Assembly (NCBI GenBank): GCA_963848675.1
Contig: CAWKEY010000044.1
Span: 124,001-188,000, forward strand
Direction: 5' to 3'
Length of the DNA stretch: 64,000 bases
Origin: CAWKEY01 sp963848675
GTDB taxonomy: Bacteria > Pseudomonadota > Gammaproteobacteria > Methylococcales > Methylomonadaceae
Part shown: piece after piece, positions 51,716 to 61,696 of the stretch
Numbering within the stretch: the stretch's first letter is position 1
Layout of the letters: each line of letters begins with the position of its first letter
Notes under the pieces: generated by a model
Seen by the model: only the letters and a program-made list of their open reading frames with translations
What the model was told of the DNA's origin: nothing
Database searches by the model: none
Translations under genes and position numbers: made by a program

Positions 51716-52444
51716 TTAGTTAGATATGGAAGCTTGTGCCAAAACTATAGTTATATTGTCTTGGGCTTCTCGCTCCAATGCTAATTCAATTAACTGAGTT
51801 AGACTTTCCTCAATGGATGTCTTTGTTAGTATGCTTTTTATTTCCGAATCAAATACTTCCTTATTTAAGCCATCGCTACAAAGAAGAAAGATATCTCCAT
51901 TTCTTATTTCCTGAATTTGAGCATCTAGGTACAAATTTTCTTCTCCTCCAATTGCATGAGTAAGTGCTTGCGCTATGTGATGATTTTCGGCTTCATTAAT
52001 GCTGAATCCTTCAGCAAGTAGTCTGGATACATTGTTATGGTCGCGGGATACTTGTTTCAGCTCTCCTTTTCGAAATAGATAAATTCGGCTGTCTCCAGAC
52101 CATAAACATACGCAATATTGGTTACACGCCAATAAAATCACCACTGTACTGCCAATAACCTCGTTATCTCCATCTTCGGCTGCCAAATTGATTAAATTCT
52201 GATTAACTTTTAGCAATTCATAATATATTTTTTTAACTGTCGAGCCAATGCTTTGCTCAGGTATTATTCCTTTCAGGCTATCGATTATGGCGGAGCTTGC
52301 AACTTCACCTGCTCTATGTCCGCCCATTCCGTCGGCAACACCCCATAATCCTTTATTCGGCAGATTTAAAAAAGCATCTTGGTTGATCTTGCGCTTTTTA
52401 CCAATATGGGTTAATCCATACGAATTCCATATATAATTAGTCAT
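51716..52444 (-). CDS. pppA: T6SS-associated PP2C-type Ser/Thr phosphatase
   Basis: This 242-residue metal-dependent phosphatase reverses threonine phosphorylation in T6SS control. PP2C motifs in order are GLTHIGKKRKINQDAF, GVADGMGGH, EVIGSTVV, WSGDSRIYLF, LLCSDGLN and QDNITIVLA, with all metal-binding aspartates present. It lies 37 bp downstream of tagF on the same strand at the end of the leftward T6SS operon. A PpkA-type kinase partner is not in the window; the FHA protein encoded upstream would be the probable phosphoprotein partner. Confidence 0.9.
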   Translation of the reverse strand: MTNYIWNSYGLTHIGKKRKINQDAFLNLPNKGLWGVADGMGGHRAGEVASSAIIDSLKGIIPEQSIGSTVKKIYYELLKVNQNLINLAAEDGDNEVIGSTVVILLACNQYCVCLWSGDSRIYLFRKGELKQVSRDHNNVSRLLAEGFSINEAENHHIAQALTHAIGGEENLYLDAQIQEIRNGDIFLLCSDGLNKEVFDSEIKSILTKTSIEESLTQLIELALEREAQDNITIVLAQASISN

Positions 52445-52481
52445 TCTCGATGTTATTTTTGTAGTTTCCTAATGGCGGAAC

Positions 52482-53237
52482 TTAGTTTCCAAAAGGCGGA
52501 ACTGGGTAGCGTTGACTCTCCCATCCCCATTTTTGCCAGTTTCCATCAAATAAGGCAGCCATGCCCTCAAAATGCGGAAGACCTTCGCAGATCAACAATG
52601 ATGGAGAGACCTGCTCTGAACCTTGAGTCCACCACAAGCTATAGGCAAAACAATGTTCTTTTAGCGAATTATCCAGGATATACGGCAACAAATCAGGTAA
52701 TGACTCAATGGATTTTAAGGGCTGTTGCCAGGCATAGTGAAATATTTTTTCCGATATTGGAATGCACAACTGTTCAGTTTCAGCGCTGTTGTTTTCAGCA
52801 TCATCTCTCAAATGGCTTAAACTGCGGTTAAATTTTTCCAAGTTGAAATTATCTTCTAAACACGACAGGACAATTTTTTCTATGGAGACAAACCATTGGT
52901 TTCTTATTTGCAGAGCTATAAAAGGGTTTATATATTGCCTGTCCATAAGAGCAACTGTCATGGGATAATATCGCCCGATTTTATCAACACTGGGCATTAA
53001 AACGCCCTGCCACGCATGTTTGCCACATATACCAGGCGATAATACAAAACGGTAAAGTGGGCTATTCAAATAATACTTGAGCCAAGTATCACCCAATTGT
53101 TGACGGCTAGTAATGATGGCCTCTTGTAGCCAGGTATCCCAGGGTTCTATGAAACTTTTAGGTAGCCCTCTGCTTACAAAATCTCCATGAGTATGTACTT
53201 TGCCATAATAACCAGGTTCTATAAATTCTGTAGGCAT
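52482..53237 (-). CDS. tagF: Type VI secretion-associated protein TagF
   Basis: TagF (ImpM family) restrains T6SS assembly after translation in Pseudomonas. The 251-residue protein has the family start YGKVHTHGDFVSRGLP, then LSPGICGKHAWQGVLMPSVDKIGRYYPMT, which is highly typical. In some genomes TagF is fused to PppA; here they are separate neighbours. Its start overlaps the tssM end by 19 bases, so translation is coupled. Confidence 0.9.
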   Translation of the reverse strand: MPTEFIEPGYYGKVHTHGDFVSRGLPKSFIEPWDTWLQEAIITSRQQLGDTWLKYYLNSPLYRFVLSPGICGKHAWQGVLMPSVDKIGRYYPMTVALMDRQYINPFIALQIRNQWFVSIEKIVLSCLEDNFNLEKFNRSLSHLRDDAENNSAETEQLCIPISEKIFHYAWQQPLKSIESLPDLLPYILDNSLKEHCFAYSLWWTQGSEQVSPSLLICEGLPHFEGMAALFDGNWQKWGWESQRYPVPPFGN

Positions 53238-56200
53238 TGGAACGATTGCAGATCAGTTAACTGAAAGGGATTGACAGCACTATTAGCTTGCAATTCAAAT
53301 TTTGCTTCGCGTCCTTGAATTCTAAATGTCATTATAAAAAGGGTGGGATTAGAAGTGCGGGATATTTTCGCTTCATCAAAAAGGCGAAACAAGGCCCAAG
53401 GCCCCTCTTTAGAAATACCGGATAAGCCTTGTAAAGGTGGTAACAATTGTATTCTAACTTGTCCTGAGTCATTAGGCCCCGGCCATTTCATTGAAACTGG
53501 CCTGACTGGACCGTGCGCGTAGGTCAGTATTTGTCCATCCACATCCAGTATAAATTGGGTAATATCCGGGCTCATAGAAATCGGTTTAAGTTTAAAACTT
53601 ACGGTTGGGGATTGTTTGCCCATACGGAAAAAGGTATTTTTTATCGTATCTGCTTTTTGAAATTGTTTTAGCGCTAAGGAAGAAATGCCGGCGCCTTCCT
53701 CTGCTTGAGTGCTCCAGCTCCAATTTTCTCCGCCCTTTTCAACCGATGAAATGAGGTATTTGTTAAAAAAATCATCCATTAAACCATTGGGCCCAAAAAA
53801 ATAGGTGAAGTCTTCATAGGTAATTTCGCGGGAACTTTTTGATATGGGATACAGCCCTTGTATAGCCTTTTGGCAGAATGGCAGAACCGTTGATTGCCAC
53901 ATGGCATTATAGTGTTTTTTGACTCCTCCACTGACTAAATTTTGGCTGTCTTCTGCGATATTTTCCATCATGCTGTTAAGAGGAAAAGGAGTTCGTTTAC
54001 CTTCTCTTTTTACTTTTTCGACCACTTGTGCAATCTGCTTTCTTTGTTCTAAAACAAGCTCATCACCACTGGCGTGTGATAAGGAGTTTAAATAAACATA
54101 AAGTTCGTTTAGAAGTGATAGAGAACGGCTAAATGCCGAGGGTGATTTATTTTCGCTCGTTACAAATTCATGCAGATGTTTGAAATGATTGGTTACCAGG
54201 TTTGTGGTAATTTCGGGAGTTATGACAGCCTTAGATTCGCTTGTGCTGCTTATGATGGTATTAAGTGTCGATTTTGCAGTTGTAAGTTTGTCGCCAGCCT
54301 TATCTAATAAAGATTTTTCCTTTTTTACGAGGCAAGTCATGCTGGTTTCCTGATCAACGGCTTCGAGAAAAAGCCGTAATGGAGAATTATCAGATGAAAT
54401 GATATTCAAAATCTCAACCATTTGAGTTTGCCCTGAAAATGGTTTGATTTGTATATCATCCAACAAAGTGTCCCATATCTTTATATAGTATTCCAGGTAA
54501 AGCTTAAAAACATTTTCACGCAATATCTTAAGTTCTTCTTCAGATAATTTTTCTTGTTTTTTTGACCCAATTATCCAATTCTCTTCAGAATATTGATTTA
54601 TTAAACGGTCAATATGTTTTAAAAAGACATCACGGTATCCCGCACAGGTAAATAAGCCGGGAATACCCTTTGTAAGAGGATTACCGCTTTTACTGGATAA
54701 AACCAAAGTAGCATCACGTCCCGCTTTTTCACTTACACGAAAATCCGGTGTTTCAATGTTGCTTAATTCCAAAGTCAACCGGGAATAAAGTCTTTTAGCC
54801 ATTGGCGTATTTTCAAGTAAATCTCTCGATTCGGATATTAACTTTGTGTTTAACGGGCGGGGCAAGGGAGTCGGGCGAAAATCCAGTAAGGCATCCAAGT
54901 GATCGCTTAGCGCCTGCCTTTGTTCATTAGTCACTTCAATCGGTAAATTGTGTTTCCAGTCAAGTGTTATCCAGGCCCGGATTGCTTCGGGGTTATAATA
55001 TTCAGGATAAACAAGCATCAGATACACTTTAAGAGCTTCGTAAAGATAGTCGGGATTGTTAGTATTATTCTTCAATTGTTGCTCAATTCGAAGCATCAAA
55101 CCTGGTAAAAAAACCTCCTTAAGTAATTTTTGATAAAGGCTTAAGGCTGCATTACCCAGTTTATCGCCCTGATACAAGCCAAAATTTAAAGTCCACGGAG
55201 TCCCTCCCTCAATTTGATCTGCATAACCACCTGAAATTTGCCGTGCTTTGTCTAACACACTCAAGACTAATAATGGATCAGTTTGGTTGGGATCAACTTC
55301 TTTGAGGTATTGTTGAACTACTTTCGCTTGTTCCGCCACTTGTTGAATATAAATTTTATTTCTGGCAAAACTGGTTACCCAAATAGTTGCCATTAATAGA
55401 GTCAACGCAGCTACTGATAGAAATGCACCTCTTTGAAGCCATGCTTGCTTATCCTCCAGTTTGAGATTGGCACCCGCCAATCCTGATTCCGCAAAAATAA
55501 CATCCTTCAATAAGCGGTTGATAAAGAAGCTTTTGCCCTGATTGGTTGTTGGCGTCAAATTTTGACGATCCAAGCCAAAATTGCTGGCTAGAAGGCCCAT
55601 AATTCGATCTATGGGTGAACCCTCCTGAGTGCCACTAGTGAAATAAATGCCCCGAACCATGGCCGGGTATTCATATCGTGATATTTGGAAAACTTCATCA
55701 ATAAAAGGCTTAACTAGCTCACTAAGAGAATTGAATTGATGAGGAAAGGTGTAAATTAGATTACGTCTTTCTGAGCCGCGCTCTCTTTCCAGTTTGTCAA
55801 TAAGTTGATTTTGTAATTGTTTTTCAAGAAGTTCGAATTCAGCAGAAAATTGATCAAGGGTGTTTTCTTTTGTATTTTCATTTAACGGAAAGGTCATACC
55901 CCAGACTTGAGAGCGCTTATCCCGATCCAGATCATCAAAGTATTCCAGAAATCCGGCCAGCAAGTCGCATTTGGTAAACAATACATAAACAGGAAATCTT
56001 ATGTTAAAGCGCTCGTGCAACTCCTGTATGCGTTTTCGAATCGATTGTGCCAATGCTTGCTGCTGAGCTTTGTTTTGCTCTAGTAAATCAGTAATACTAA
56101 CGGCAATTACAGCTCCGTTGATTGGTCTTCTGCTGCGATGTTTTTTGAGTAGATCAAGAAAACCCAACCAAGCTGCCTGATCGATTTTTTCATGACTGTC

Positions 56201-56782
56201 CTGAGTGGTATAACGTCCCGCAGTATCGAGTAACACTGCTTCGTCAGCAAACCACCAATCGCAATTTCGAGTGCCTCCGACACCCCGAATGGCATCCTTT
56301 CCATAACGATCAGAAAGAGGAAATTTTAGATCGGAATTTTTGAGTAACGTTGTTTTGCCGGAACCAGGTGGTCCAATGATAATATACCAAGGTAATTGAT
56401 ATAGAAACTGCTGTCCCCTACGACCTCCTAAACGTGTTTTTTGTAAAATTTCAAGTGCTTCTTGCAAGCGATTTGTTAGGGTTTCTATTTCCTCTTTAGA
56501 TGCTTGAAGTTCTGGGCTAAGGCTGGGTTCCGAGGGCGTTACCAGTGCTTCCAAAACTTGGTTATTTTGATTTCGTGCTTTAAAAAAATTCCAAATCCGA
56601 ATGGTTAGCCACATCACAAAAAAGGCTGAAATTAAATAAAGACGGTTGGTTTCAGGCTCTAAAGGTTCATATTTAGCAAAGGCAAATAAAGGACCTACAA
56701 ACCAGATAAACAATGCTATAGCTATGATGCCTAGTAAAGAAATAAACCAGCGTTGTTTAATAAAATTCAATAACTTAATCAT
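53219..56782 (-). CDS. tssM: T6SS membrane complex protein TssM (IcmF)
   Basis: TssM spans inner membrane and periplasm and, with TssL and TssJ, forms the trans-envelope complex. The 1187-residue protein has two N-terminal membrane helices (about 12-33 and 47-66), a cytoplasmic NTPase-like domain with Walker A GPPGSGKTTLL at about 137-147 and VLLDTAGRY, and a third helix near 440-460. The long periplasmic region ends in the TssJ-binding C-terminal domain. Walker A is intact, which is not universal in TssM. It is the largest gene of the leftward operon. Confidence 0.95.
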   Translation of the reverse strand: MIKLLNFIKQRWFISLLGIIAIALFIWFVGPLFAFAKYEPLEPETNRLYLISAFFVMWLTIRIWNFFKARNQNNQVLEALVTPSEPSLSPELQASKEEIETLTNRLQEALEILQKTRLGGRRGQQFLYQLPWYIIIGPPGSGKTTLLKNSDLKFPLSDRYGKDAIRGVGGTRNCDWWFADEAVLLDTAGRYTTQDSHEKIDQAAWLGFLDLLKKHRSRRPINGAVIAVSITDLLEQNKAQQQALAQSIRKRIQELHERFNIRFPVYVLFTKCDLLAGFLEYFDDLDRDKRSQVWGMTFPLNENTKENTLDQFSAEFELLEKQLQNQLIDKLERERGSERRNLIYTFPHQFNSLSELVKPFIDEVFQISRYEYPAMVRGIYFTSGTQEGSPIDRIMGLLASNFGLDRQNLTPTTNQGKSFFINRLLKDVIFAESGLAGANLKLEDKQAWLQRGAFLSVAALTLLMATIWVTSFARNKIYIQQVAEQAKVVQQYLKEVDPNQTDPLLVLSVLDKARQISGGYADQIEGGTPWTLNFGLYQGDKLGNAALSLYQKLLKEVFLPGLMLRIEQQLKNNTNNPDYLYEALKVYLMLVYPEYYNPEAIRAWITLDWKHNLPIEVTNEQRQALSDHLDALLDFRPTPLPRPLNTKLISESRDLLENTPMAKRLYSRLTLELSNIETPDFRVSEKAGRDATLVLSSKSGNPLTKGIPGLFTCAGYRDVFLKHIDRLINQYSEENWIIGSKKQEKLSEEELKILRENVFKLYLEYYIKIWDTLLDDIQIKPFSGQTQMVEILNIISSDNSPLRLFLEAVDQETSMTCLVKKEKSLLDKAGDKLTTAKSTLNTIISSTSESKAVITPEITTNLVTNHFKHLHEFVTSENKSPSAFSRSLSLLNELYVYLNSLSHASGDELVLEQRKQIAQVVEKVKREGKRTPFPLNSMMENIAEDSQNLVSGGVKKHYNAMWQSTVLPFCQKAIQGLYPISKSSREITYEDFTYFFGPNGLMDDFFNKYLISSVEKGGENWSWSTQAEEGAGISSLALKQFQKADTIKNTFFRMGKQSPTVSFKLKPISMSPDITQFILDVDGQILTYAHGPVRPVSMKWPGPNDSGQVRIQLLPPLQGLSGISKEGPWALFRLFDEAKISRTSNPTLFIMTFRIQGREAKFELQANSAVNPFQLTDLQSFQCLQNL

Positions 56783-56897
56783 TTCCTTATATCCTTAGTC
56801 GATCATTGCCTGGTTGCCCTCAGGTAGTCGCTTGAAGTGCTCGTTTAAGCAAATTAGAAATCTTGGTTTTCTAACAAATGCGATAAATAGCGGCTAT

Positions 56898-58193
56898 TTA
56901 TTTTAATAGGGTAATGACAACCCGCCTGTTCTTTGACCTTCCTTCAGGGGTCGCATTCGAAGCAACTGGCTCCAAATCCGATTTTCCTTCTATGGCTATT
57001 CTGCCCGAGGACAATAGCTTTTGTCTGATAACATCTGCTACTGTCTTGGCTCTGGCTTCGGATAAATGCCAGTTTGACGGGTAACGTGCACTTTGGATAG
57101 GCATGTTGTCCGAATGTCCGGTAATCACTATTTGGCCTTGTAATTGATTTAAAGATTCTGCAATTCGATTTAATAAAGGAATAATGTTTTGATTAACGGT
57201 ACTACTGCCGGAACTGAATAAATTATCGCTTTGAAGGGTTATTGTGCCTTGCCGCGATGACTCAATGACTTTGACCAGGCTTTGACTTATTTCAGAAGCA
57301 AGAAGAATCGATAGGGTAAGTGTTGGTTCGGGCAAAGGCTCTGATTCAGTTTCTATAACTTCTGTTTTAGCCGGTTTTAATGAGAATATTTGCTTAAATA
57401 CCGGGTCGGAATAATTGTTTAATTTAAACAAAAAAATACTAAACATGATTGCAAGCAGACTAGCCGCTATCGCCCCAAAAACCCATAAAGGTACCAGCCT
57501 CATCAAGGGGTTACGGCGATCAGTTACCCCTTCCCAATGGGGTGATAGGGTTGTATCGGCAATACCTCTCTCTTTTTGTAAAATTCTGTAAAGCCATTCC
57601 CGAATGCTTATGAGCTTATCTTTTCCGTTTTCGATGAGGCGGTAACGCCCTTCGAATCCTAAAGCCAGACATATATACATCAATTCCAGCAGATTTCGAT
57701 TTTTTGTTGGATTTTGGGCCAATGATTTAAGCAAATCAAAAAAACGTTCTCCACCGGAAACTTCTTTATGAAATAAACTCAACAAGCTTTGTTGCGTCCA
57801 TCCGCTGCTGTTGCCCCAGGGTGTGCTCAATACAGCTTCATCCAGGACGGTACAGAGTACATAACGACTGCTGGATATTGTGTCCGGATCTATTTCGCAG
57901 CCTTGCGCATTGAGTTGGAATTGCTGAATTTCCTTGATGATTTTATTTTTTAACCCGACCGTATCCGACTGGTTTTTGGATGTATTTAACCGCGTCAACA
58001 ATGCCAGTAGACCAGAAGAAGCCTTTTCAAGTGGGTTCAAACGACCGAGTCTGGGCAGTGAAGATTTACCATTGTTTGGTTCGGTAGGAGTATGGGAGTA
58101 ATGAAGATCCGAACGCTTGCCACCTGGTGTTGGGCGAATAATAGTTCTATCATCAGAATGCTGTGGTGAAAAAAAGGGGTCATCTGAAGCCAT
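56898..58193 (-). CDS. tssL: T6SS membrane complex protein TssL with OmpA-like domain
   Basis: TssL (DotU/IcmH) is the inner-membrane partner of TssM. The 431-residue protein has a disordered N-terminus, the DotU cytoplasmic domain (about 70-230), one membrane helix near 245-270 and a C-terminal OmpA/MotB peptidoglycan-binding domain (VITGHSDNMPIQ, LSEARAKTVADVI, SKNRRVVI). The fused OmpA domain means that it is an extended TssL anchoring to the cell wall itself. ATG 58193 follows AGAGGATAAAT; a TTG at 58217 overlaps the tssK end and is less likely. Confidence 0.93.
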   Translation of the reverse strand: MASDDPFFSPQHSDDRTIIRPTPGGKRSDLHYSHTPTEPNNGKSSLPRLGRLNPLEKASSGLLALLTRLNTSKNQSDTVGLKNKIIKEIQQFQLNAQGCEIDPDTISSSRYVLCTVLDEAVLSTPWGNSSGWTQQSLLSLFHKEVSGGERFFDLLKSLAQNPTKNRNLLELMYICLALGFEGRYRLIENGKDKLISIREWLYRILQKERGIADTTLSPHWEGVTDRRNPLMRLVPLWVFGAIAASLLAIMFSIFLFKLNNYSDPVFKQIFSLKPAKTEVIETESEPLPEPTLTLSILLASEISQSLVKVIESSRQGTITLQSDNLFSSGSSTVNQNIIPLLNRIAESLNQLQGQIVITGHSDNMPIQSARYPSNWHLSEARAKTVADVIRQKLLSSGRIAIEGKSDLEPVASNATPEGRSKNRRVVITLLK

Positions 58194-58198
58194 ATTAT

Positions 58199-59536
58199 TT
58201 ATCCTCTTATTGCCCAAAACTCCAGTTCAAGTCCTGGATAGTCGCCAGAAAAATGCATGGCGATTGTGCCGCTTTTTTCAAGCTCTTTCCAAAGGGTATG
58301 GTTCTTGTCTAGCTCAAAATATGTCATACCTTTATGGAAAGGAATTTGTCTGGGTGCAACTGCTAAGGCATTTAATTTAATACCGGTAACTTGTGACATA
58401 ACAAGATCGCGAAGCTTTTCAACGGTTGCTATAGTGGTTTGTCGAGGAAAGAGACTGCGTAACTTATCTGTAGGGATATCTGCTGTAACCGCAAGAATAA
58501 AATCAGCAGTATTCAGTAGTTGACGATCAGCAATAATAGCTGTTCTTATTTGGTGTGGATGTTCTTCAAGGGGAATGGCAATTGCCCGATAAGAAGGTTC
58601 CCAACTTAAAGCTTTTCGGAGTGTAGCTATGACAGGCTCAAAACTTTGAGTTAAATTTTCGTGTATATAAGTCGGTAATGCTAAGGGCCTGTGATTCGTT
58701 TCGGTGATAGTTGATAATTCTCCAAGCATTTGAATCAAGTAGCTGAAAAGTCGTTCAGGGTGTAACTGGGCAAGTGAGTTAAAATGGCTAAAAAGGGGTT
58801 CGTAGCGATTAATGATCTGCAGATACAGAAAATCTACTATTTCAGCGGATCCGCCTGCTCCTGGAGACCCTAGGCGTTGTCCAATTGCCTCTCCTCGATG
58901 ATGTAGCATACCTTCAATTTCTGTAATATGGCTGACAAGCTGCGTTGATACGCTAACGTTTAAGCAAGTGGGTATAAAGGACTTATCCAGGATTACTTGT
59001 TTGTCTGTTTTTACTTCGATAATTTTAGCCACGGGGATAGTAACGTAGCCATCTTGATTTTGATTCGATAATCGCAAACGGGTCCAAAGCACACCGCTTT
59101 GAATGGTTACGCTGTCTTGATCGAATTGAGAATGCGCATCCTTGACCTCAATTTCATTGAGTCGATATCTGCTAAGTTCATCTATATTCTTATCCCATGT
59201 TAATTCTTTACCTGTGCTTCGACGAACGGGTAATGACAAATAGATAATGGAATTTTTTGTATCGAGTGGAATTTCTAAGGGTGTTAATAGAGAGCTTTGA
59301 TCGGGTATGCTAAAAGGCGTTCCATCGGGGAGGACTCCTTGACAAGATGTTAATGCAATCTTTCCCAACGTAAGAATTTGTTGATCCAGTTCAAGTTTTG
59401 TTAAGCCCCAGCTATAAGTTTGCAATCCACGGCAACGGGTTTCGATCCAGCTCTGGAAGTTACGGTCTTGTTGTTGAAAATGTTGGGGTCGAAGGAACAT
59501 TCCTTCTGTCCAGATTACTTTGTTATTCTGTGACAT
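58199..59536 (-). CDS. tssK: T6SS baseplate protein TssK
   Basis: TssK links the baseplate to the TssLM membrane complex. The 445-residue protein has the diagnostic start NKVIWTEGMFLRPQHFQQQDR and LRLSNQNQDGYVTIPVAKI in the middle, with the C-terminal end GDYPGLELEFWAIR. ATG 59536 with AAGGA eight bases upstream is preferred to TTG 59551. It is followed closely by tssL and preceded by tssJ, the usual tssJ-tssK-tssL order. Confidence 0.94.
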   Translation of the reverse strand: MSQNNKVIWTEGMFLRPQHFQQQDRNFQSWIETRCRGLQTYSWGLTKLELDQQILTLGKIALTSCQGVLPDGTPFSIPDQSSLLTPLEIPLDTKNSIIYLSLPVRRSTGKELTWDKNIDELSRYRLNEIEVKDAHSQFDQDSVTIQSGVLWTRLRLSNQNQDGYVTIPVAKIIEVKTDKQVILDKSFIPTCLNVSVSTQLVSHITEIEGMLHHRGEAIGQRLGSPGAGGSAEIVDFLYLQIINRYEPLFSHFNSLAQLHPERLFSYLIQMLGELSTITETNHRPLALPTYIHENLTQSFEPVIATLRKALSWEPSYRAIAIPLEEHPHQIRTAIIADRQLLNTADFILAVTADIPTDKLRSLFPRQTTIATVEKLRDLVMSQVTGIKLNALAVAPRQIPFHKGMTYFELDKNHTLWKELEKSGTIAMHFSGDYPGLELEFWAIRG

Positions 59537-59566
59537 AATGATTTCCTTCAATCCAATTTACAAGGG

Positions 59567-60058
59567 TCATTTTTTCCAAACGCTTATATTCAAATTTTCT
59601 ATGAAAACTAATAAATCAGTAGTCTTTTCATCAGTCAGCTCAAGTGTGTCTTTCCATATTGCTTGATTGATGTCACGAAATGCTGCTGATACACCTATGT
59701 ACCGAGTCTCAGCTGATAGCGTCCGCTTAATTACATTAACATCGCCAGGTTTCAAATGATATTGCTCTGATACTATTAGCTCAGGCCCCAATTGAGAATC
59801 ATAATTTTCAAATAATTTATAAAAATCTCCATCTTCGAATTTGCCTAGACTTTTAAGTTCGTAAATTCGAATTACAATCGGTGAAGGACGTCCATCTATG
59901 TCCGGATTAGCCTGTTCAGAAACAAGAATACGGACTTGAACAGTTATGGGTGCCACTTTTGGAGGGGGCTCAGCAACAGCCACTGGTTTTTCGGGATCTG
60001 AGCTGCATCCGAACATAACCAGTGTAACGATAAAGAAAATTACTGATGTAGCCCTCAT
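59567..60058 (-). CDS. tssJ: T6SS outer-membrane lipoprotein TssJ
   Basis: TssJ anchors the TssLM complex to the outer membrane. The 163-residue precursor has a hydrophobic signal ending in the lipobox VMFGC with acylated Cys 18, then a transthyretin-like beta-sandwich with the PSPIVIRIYELKS segment and LKPGDVNVIKRTLSA. The first residue after Cys is Ser, consistent with outer-membrane sorting. A degenerate palindromic repeat separates it from tagH upstream. Confidence 0.9.
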   Translation of the reverse strand: MRATSVIFFIVTLVMFGCSSDPEKPVAVAEPPPKVAPITVQVRILVSEQANPDIDGRPSPIVIRIYELKSLGKFEDGDFYKLFENYDSQLGPELIVSEQYHLKPGDVNVIKRTLSAETRYIGVSAAFRDINQAIWKDTLELTDEKTTDLLVFIENLNISVWKK

Positions 60059-60122
60059 AACTAAGCGCCTTAGATTGTAACAATGAGTAACTATTCAGCG
60101 TTTTTTGCAAGGTGCTTGATCC

Positions 60123-60204
60123 TCTCATTTCGACCAACGGGAGAAATTTTAAGCGTTGGGCTATGAGTACAGGCTTCAAGATTCCTCGCTCTGCTCGGAA
60201 TGAT
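60123..60204. repeat. Degenerate member of the TCATTCCGAC palindrome family in the tssJ-tagH gap
   Basis: The left end CTCATTTCGACCAACGGGAG and the right end ATTCCTCGCTCTGCTCGGAA plus TGATA are imperfect inverted repeats resembling the left half of the 28-kb units. The middle differs. It occupies most of the only gap in the leftward T6SS operon and could affect transcription from tagH into tssJ. Confidence 0.6.
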
Positions 60205-60229
60205 ACCTTACGCTGAATACAAAAATGTT

Positions 60230-61696
60230 TTATTTGAAAGTAATTTCTTTTTTTGAAGATTTTAATTTTTGCATTTGTTGTTCATAGGTTTCCGCAAATG
60301 CTTGTCCAAATAGATGGTAAAAGTTATCTTCAGCCTCTTGTTGAATTTCTTCATAAAGTTGTTCAAACAAATTCCATAATTTCGCTTGTTTATGAATTGG
60401 AATGCTTGCACTTATTGGGCTCAGTCTTTGTAAGCGTTCTTCCAGCTTTTGCGGGTCAAACCGTTTAAGCACAGTAAGCAAAGCTGTTTGCATACCGGCT
60501 ATAACCGAATATTGGTGAGCTCGTATGTCATCAAAAACTTCTTCAACAGCTTCTTTCGGAGGCATGTAACCGGGGTCTTCAAGCAATAGCAATTTGGAGA
60601 GTGCCTCATCAGTACTCACTGAAAATTTGATCGGGTTGTTGTGTTTGGATCTGATTATCGTCACATCCAAATGCATTTCGTTTTTGATTTTGGCTCTACC
60701 GATTAAAACATCCATTGTCCCTTGAATGGCAGCCCTCAGAATTGAACCGATTATAAAAAATGTCTCAGGGTTGATTGATTCTCTAAACTTGCTATGTTCA
60801 AGTTGAGCGCCCCGGAGGAAGTTTTTTATGAATTCCTCTTCAAATGCATGTGGGGTAAATTTTTTTTCTCGAGCAGGTATTTCAATTTTTGTGCCCTCAG
60901 ATTCAACGTGGAGTGGCTCTTGGTTTGCGGACATGGTTTCTGATTGAAATCCAGGTTTGATATCCTTAGTTGCCGTGGTTTCAGGTTCGTATTTTTTATT
61001 GGCATTGTCCGATTGATACCAATCTTCAGCGAAAATATCAGTGGGAATACTAGAGTCTGGTTCACCATCATTTAACCCTTTTGTTTCCCTTTTAAAACTG
61101 GGGAAAGCCTCTTTGTAAGGTGGAATATGGTTATAATCTCCTCGAGAAGAACCAATTTTCTCATCTGGAATTTTTTCAGAAATTAGGCTATCCGGAAAGT
61201 CAAATGGGTCATTCGATTTTTCTCTAGGATTTTTCCAGCTTGAGGGGATTAAGTCGTTTTTATCTATCATCTCCTGAACAGAATCAGAGTCCAGATCGGA
61301 GAATGGATCATTCAAATTATTGAATTGATCATCAGGCAAAGGAGGAATCGGTTGAGGAGTCGACTCAAAGAAATCATCTTCAAGCTTTACTTCTATAATG
61401 TAATCACCCATTGTTAGGTGATCTCCATCCTTAAGTTTTATACTGTTGCCGTTTCCTAGCGGGGTTTGACTGTTATTGATTAAGACACCATTGGCACTGG
61501 TATCTATTAAAAAATAATCAGGAGATCGATATTCGATTGAAGCATGGTGCCCAGACACGTATTTATTAGGGTCAGGTAAAACAAGCGCATTATCTTCTTT
61601 TCGCCCAATTGAAGCACCTTGTCCATTGAGCGTAATTTTTTTTGAGCCTTTAACATCAGCTCCTGCAAAAGATATGACACTTAAAATAAGTTTCAT
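60230..61696 (-). CDS. tagH: T6SS FHA-domain protein TagH (Fha)
   Basis: This is a T6SS-associated forkhead-associated protein that binds phosphothreonine and promotes assembly. The 488-residue protein has an N-terminal FHA domain with GR at 31-32, SGHH at 48-51 and TSANGVLIN at 66-74. A long acidic, Pro/Asp/Ser-rich linker and a C-terminal TagH domain (about 295-480, FIIGSILRAAIQGTMDVL, FDPQKLEERL) follow. ATG 61696 gives the natural start before KLILSVISF; earlier in-frame starts add a non-family leader. It is first in the leftward T6SS operon. Confidence 0.9.
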   Translation of the reverse strand: MKLILSVISFAGADVKGSKKITLNGQGASIGRKEDNALVLPDPNKYVSGHHASIEYRSPDYFLIDTSANGVLINNSQTPLGNGNSIKLKDGDHLTMGDYIIEVKLEDDFFESTPQPIPPLPDDQFNNLNDPFSDLDSDSVQEMIDKNDLIPSSWKNPREKSNDPFDFPDSLISEKIPDEKIGSSRGDYNHIPPYKEAFPSFKRETKGLNDGEPDSSIPTDIFAEDWYQSDNANKKYEPETTATKDIKPGFQSETMSANQEPLHVESEGTKIEIPAREKKFTPHAFEEEFIKNFLRGAQLEHSKFRESINPETFFIIGSILRAAIQGTMDVLIGRAKIKNEMHLDVTIIRSKHNNPIKFSVSTDEALSKLLLLEDPGYMPPKEAVEEVFDDIRAHQYSVIAGMQTALLTVLKRFDPQKLEERLQRLSPISASIPIHKQAKLWNLFEQLYEEIQQEAEDNFYHLFGQAFAETYEQQMQKLKSSKKEITFK

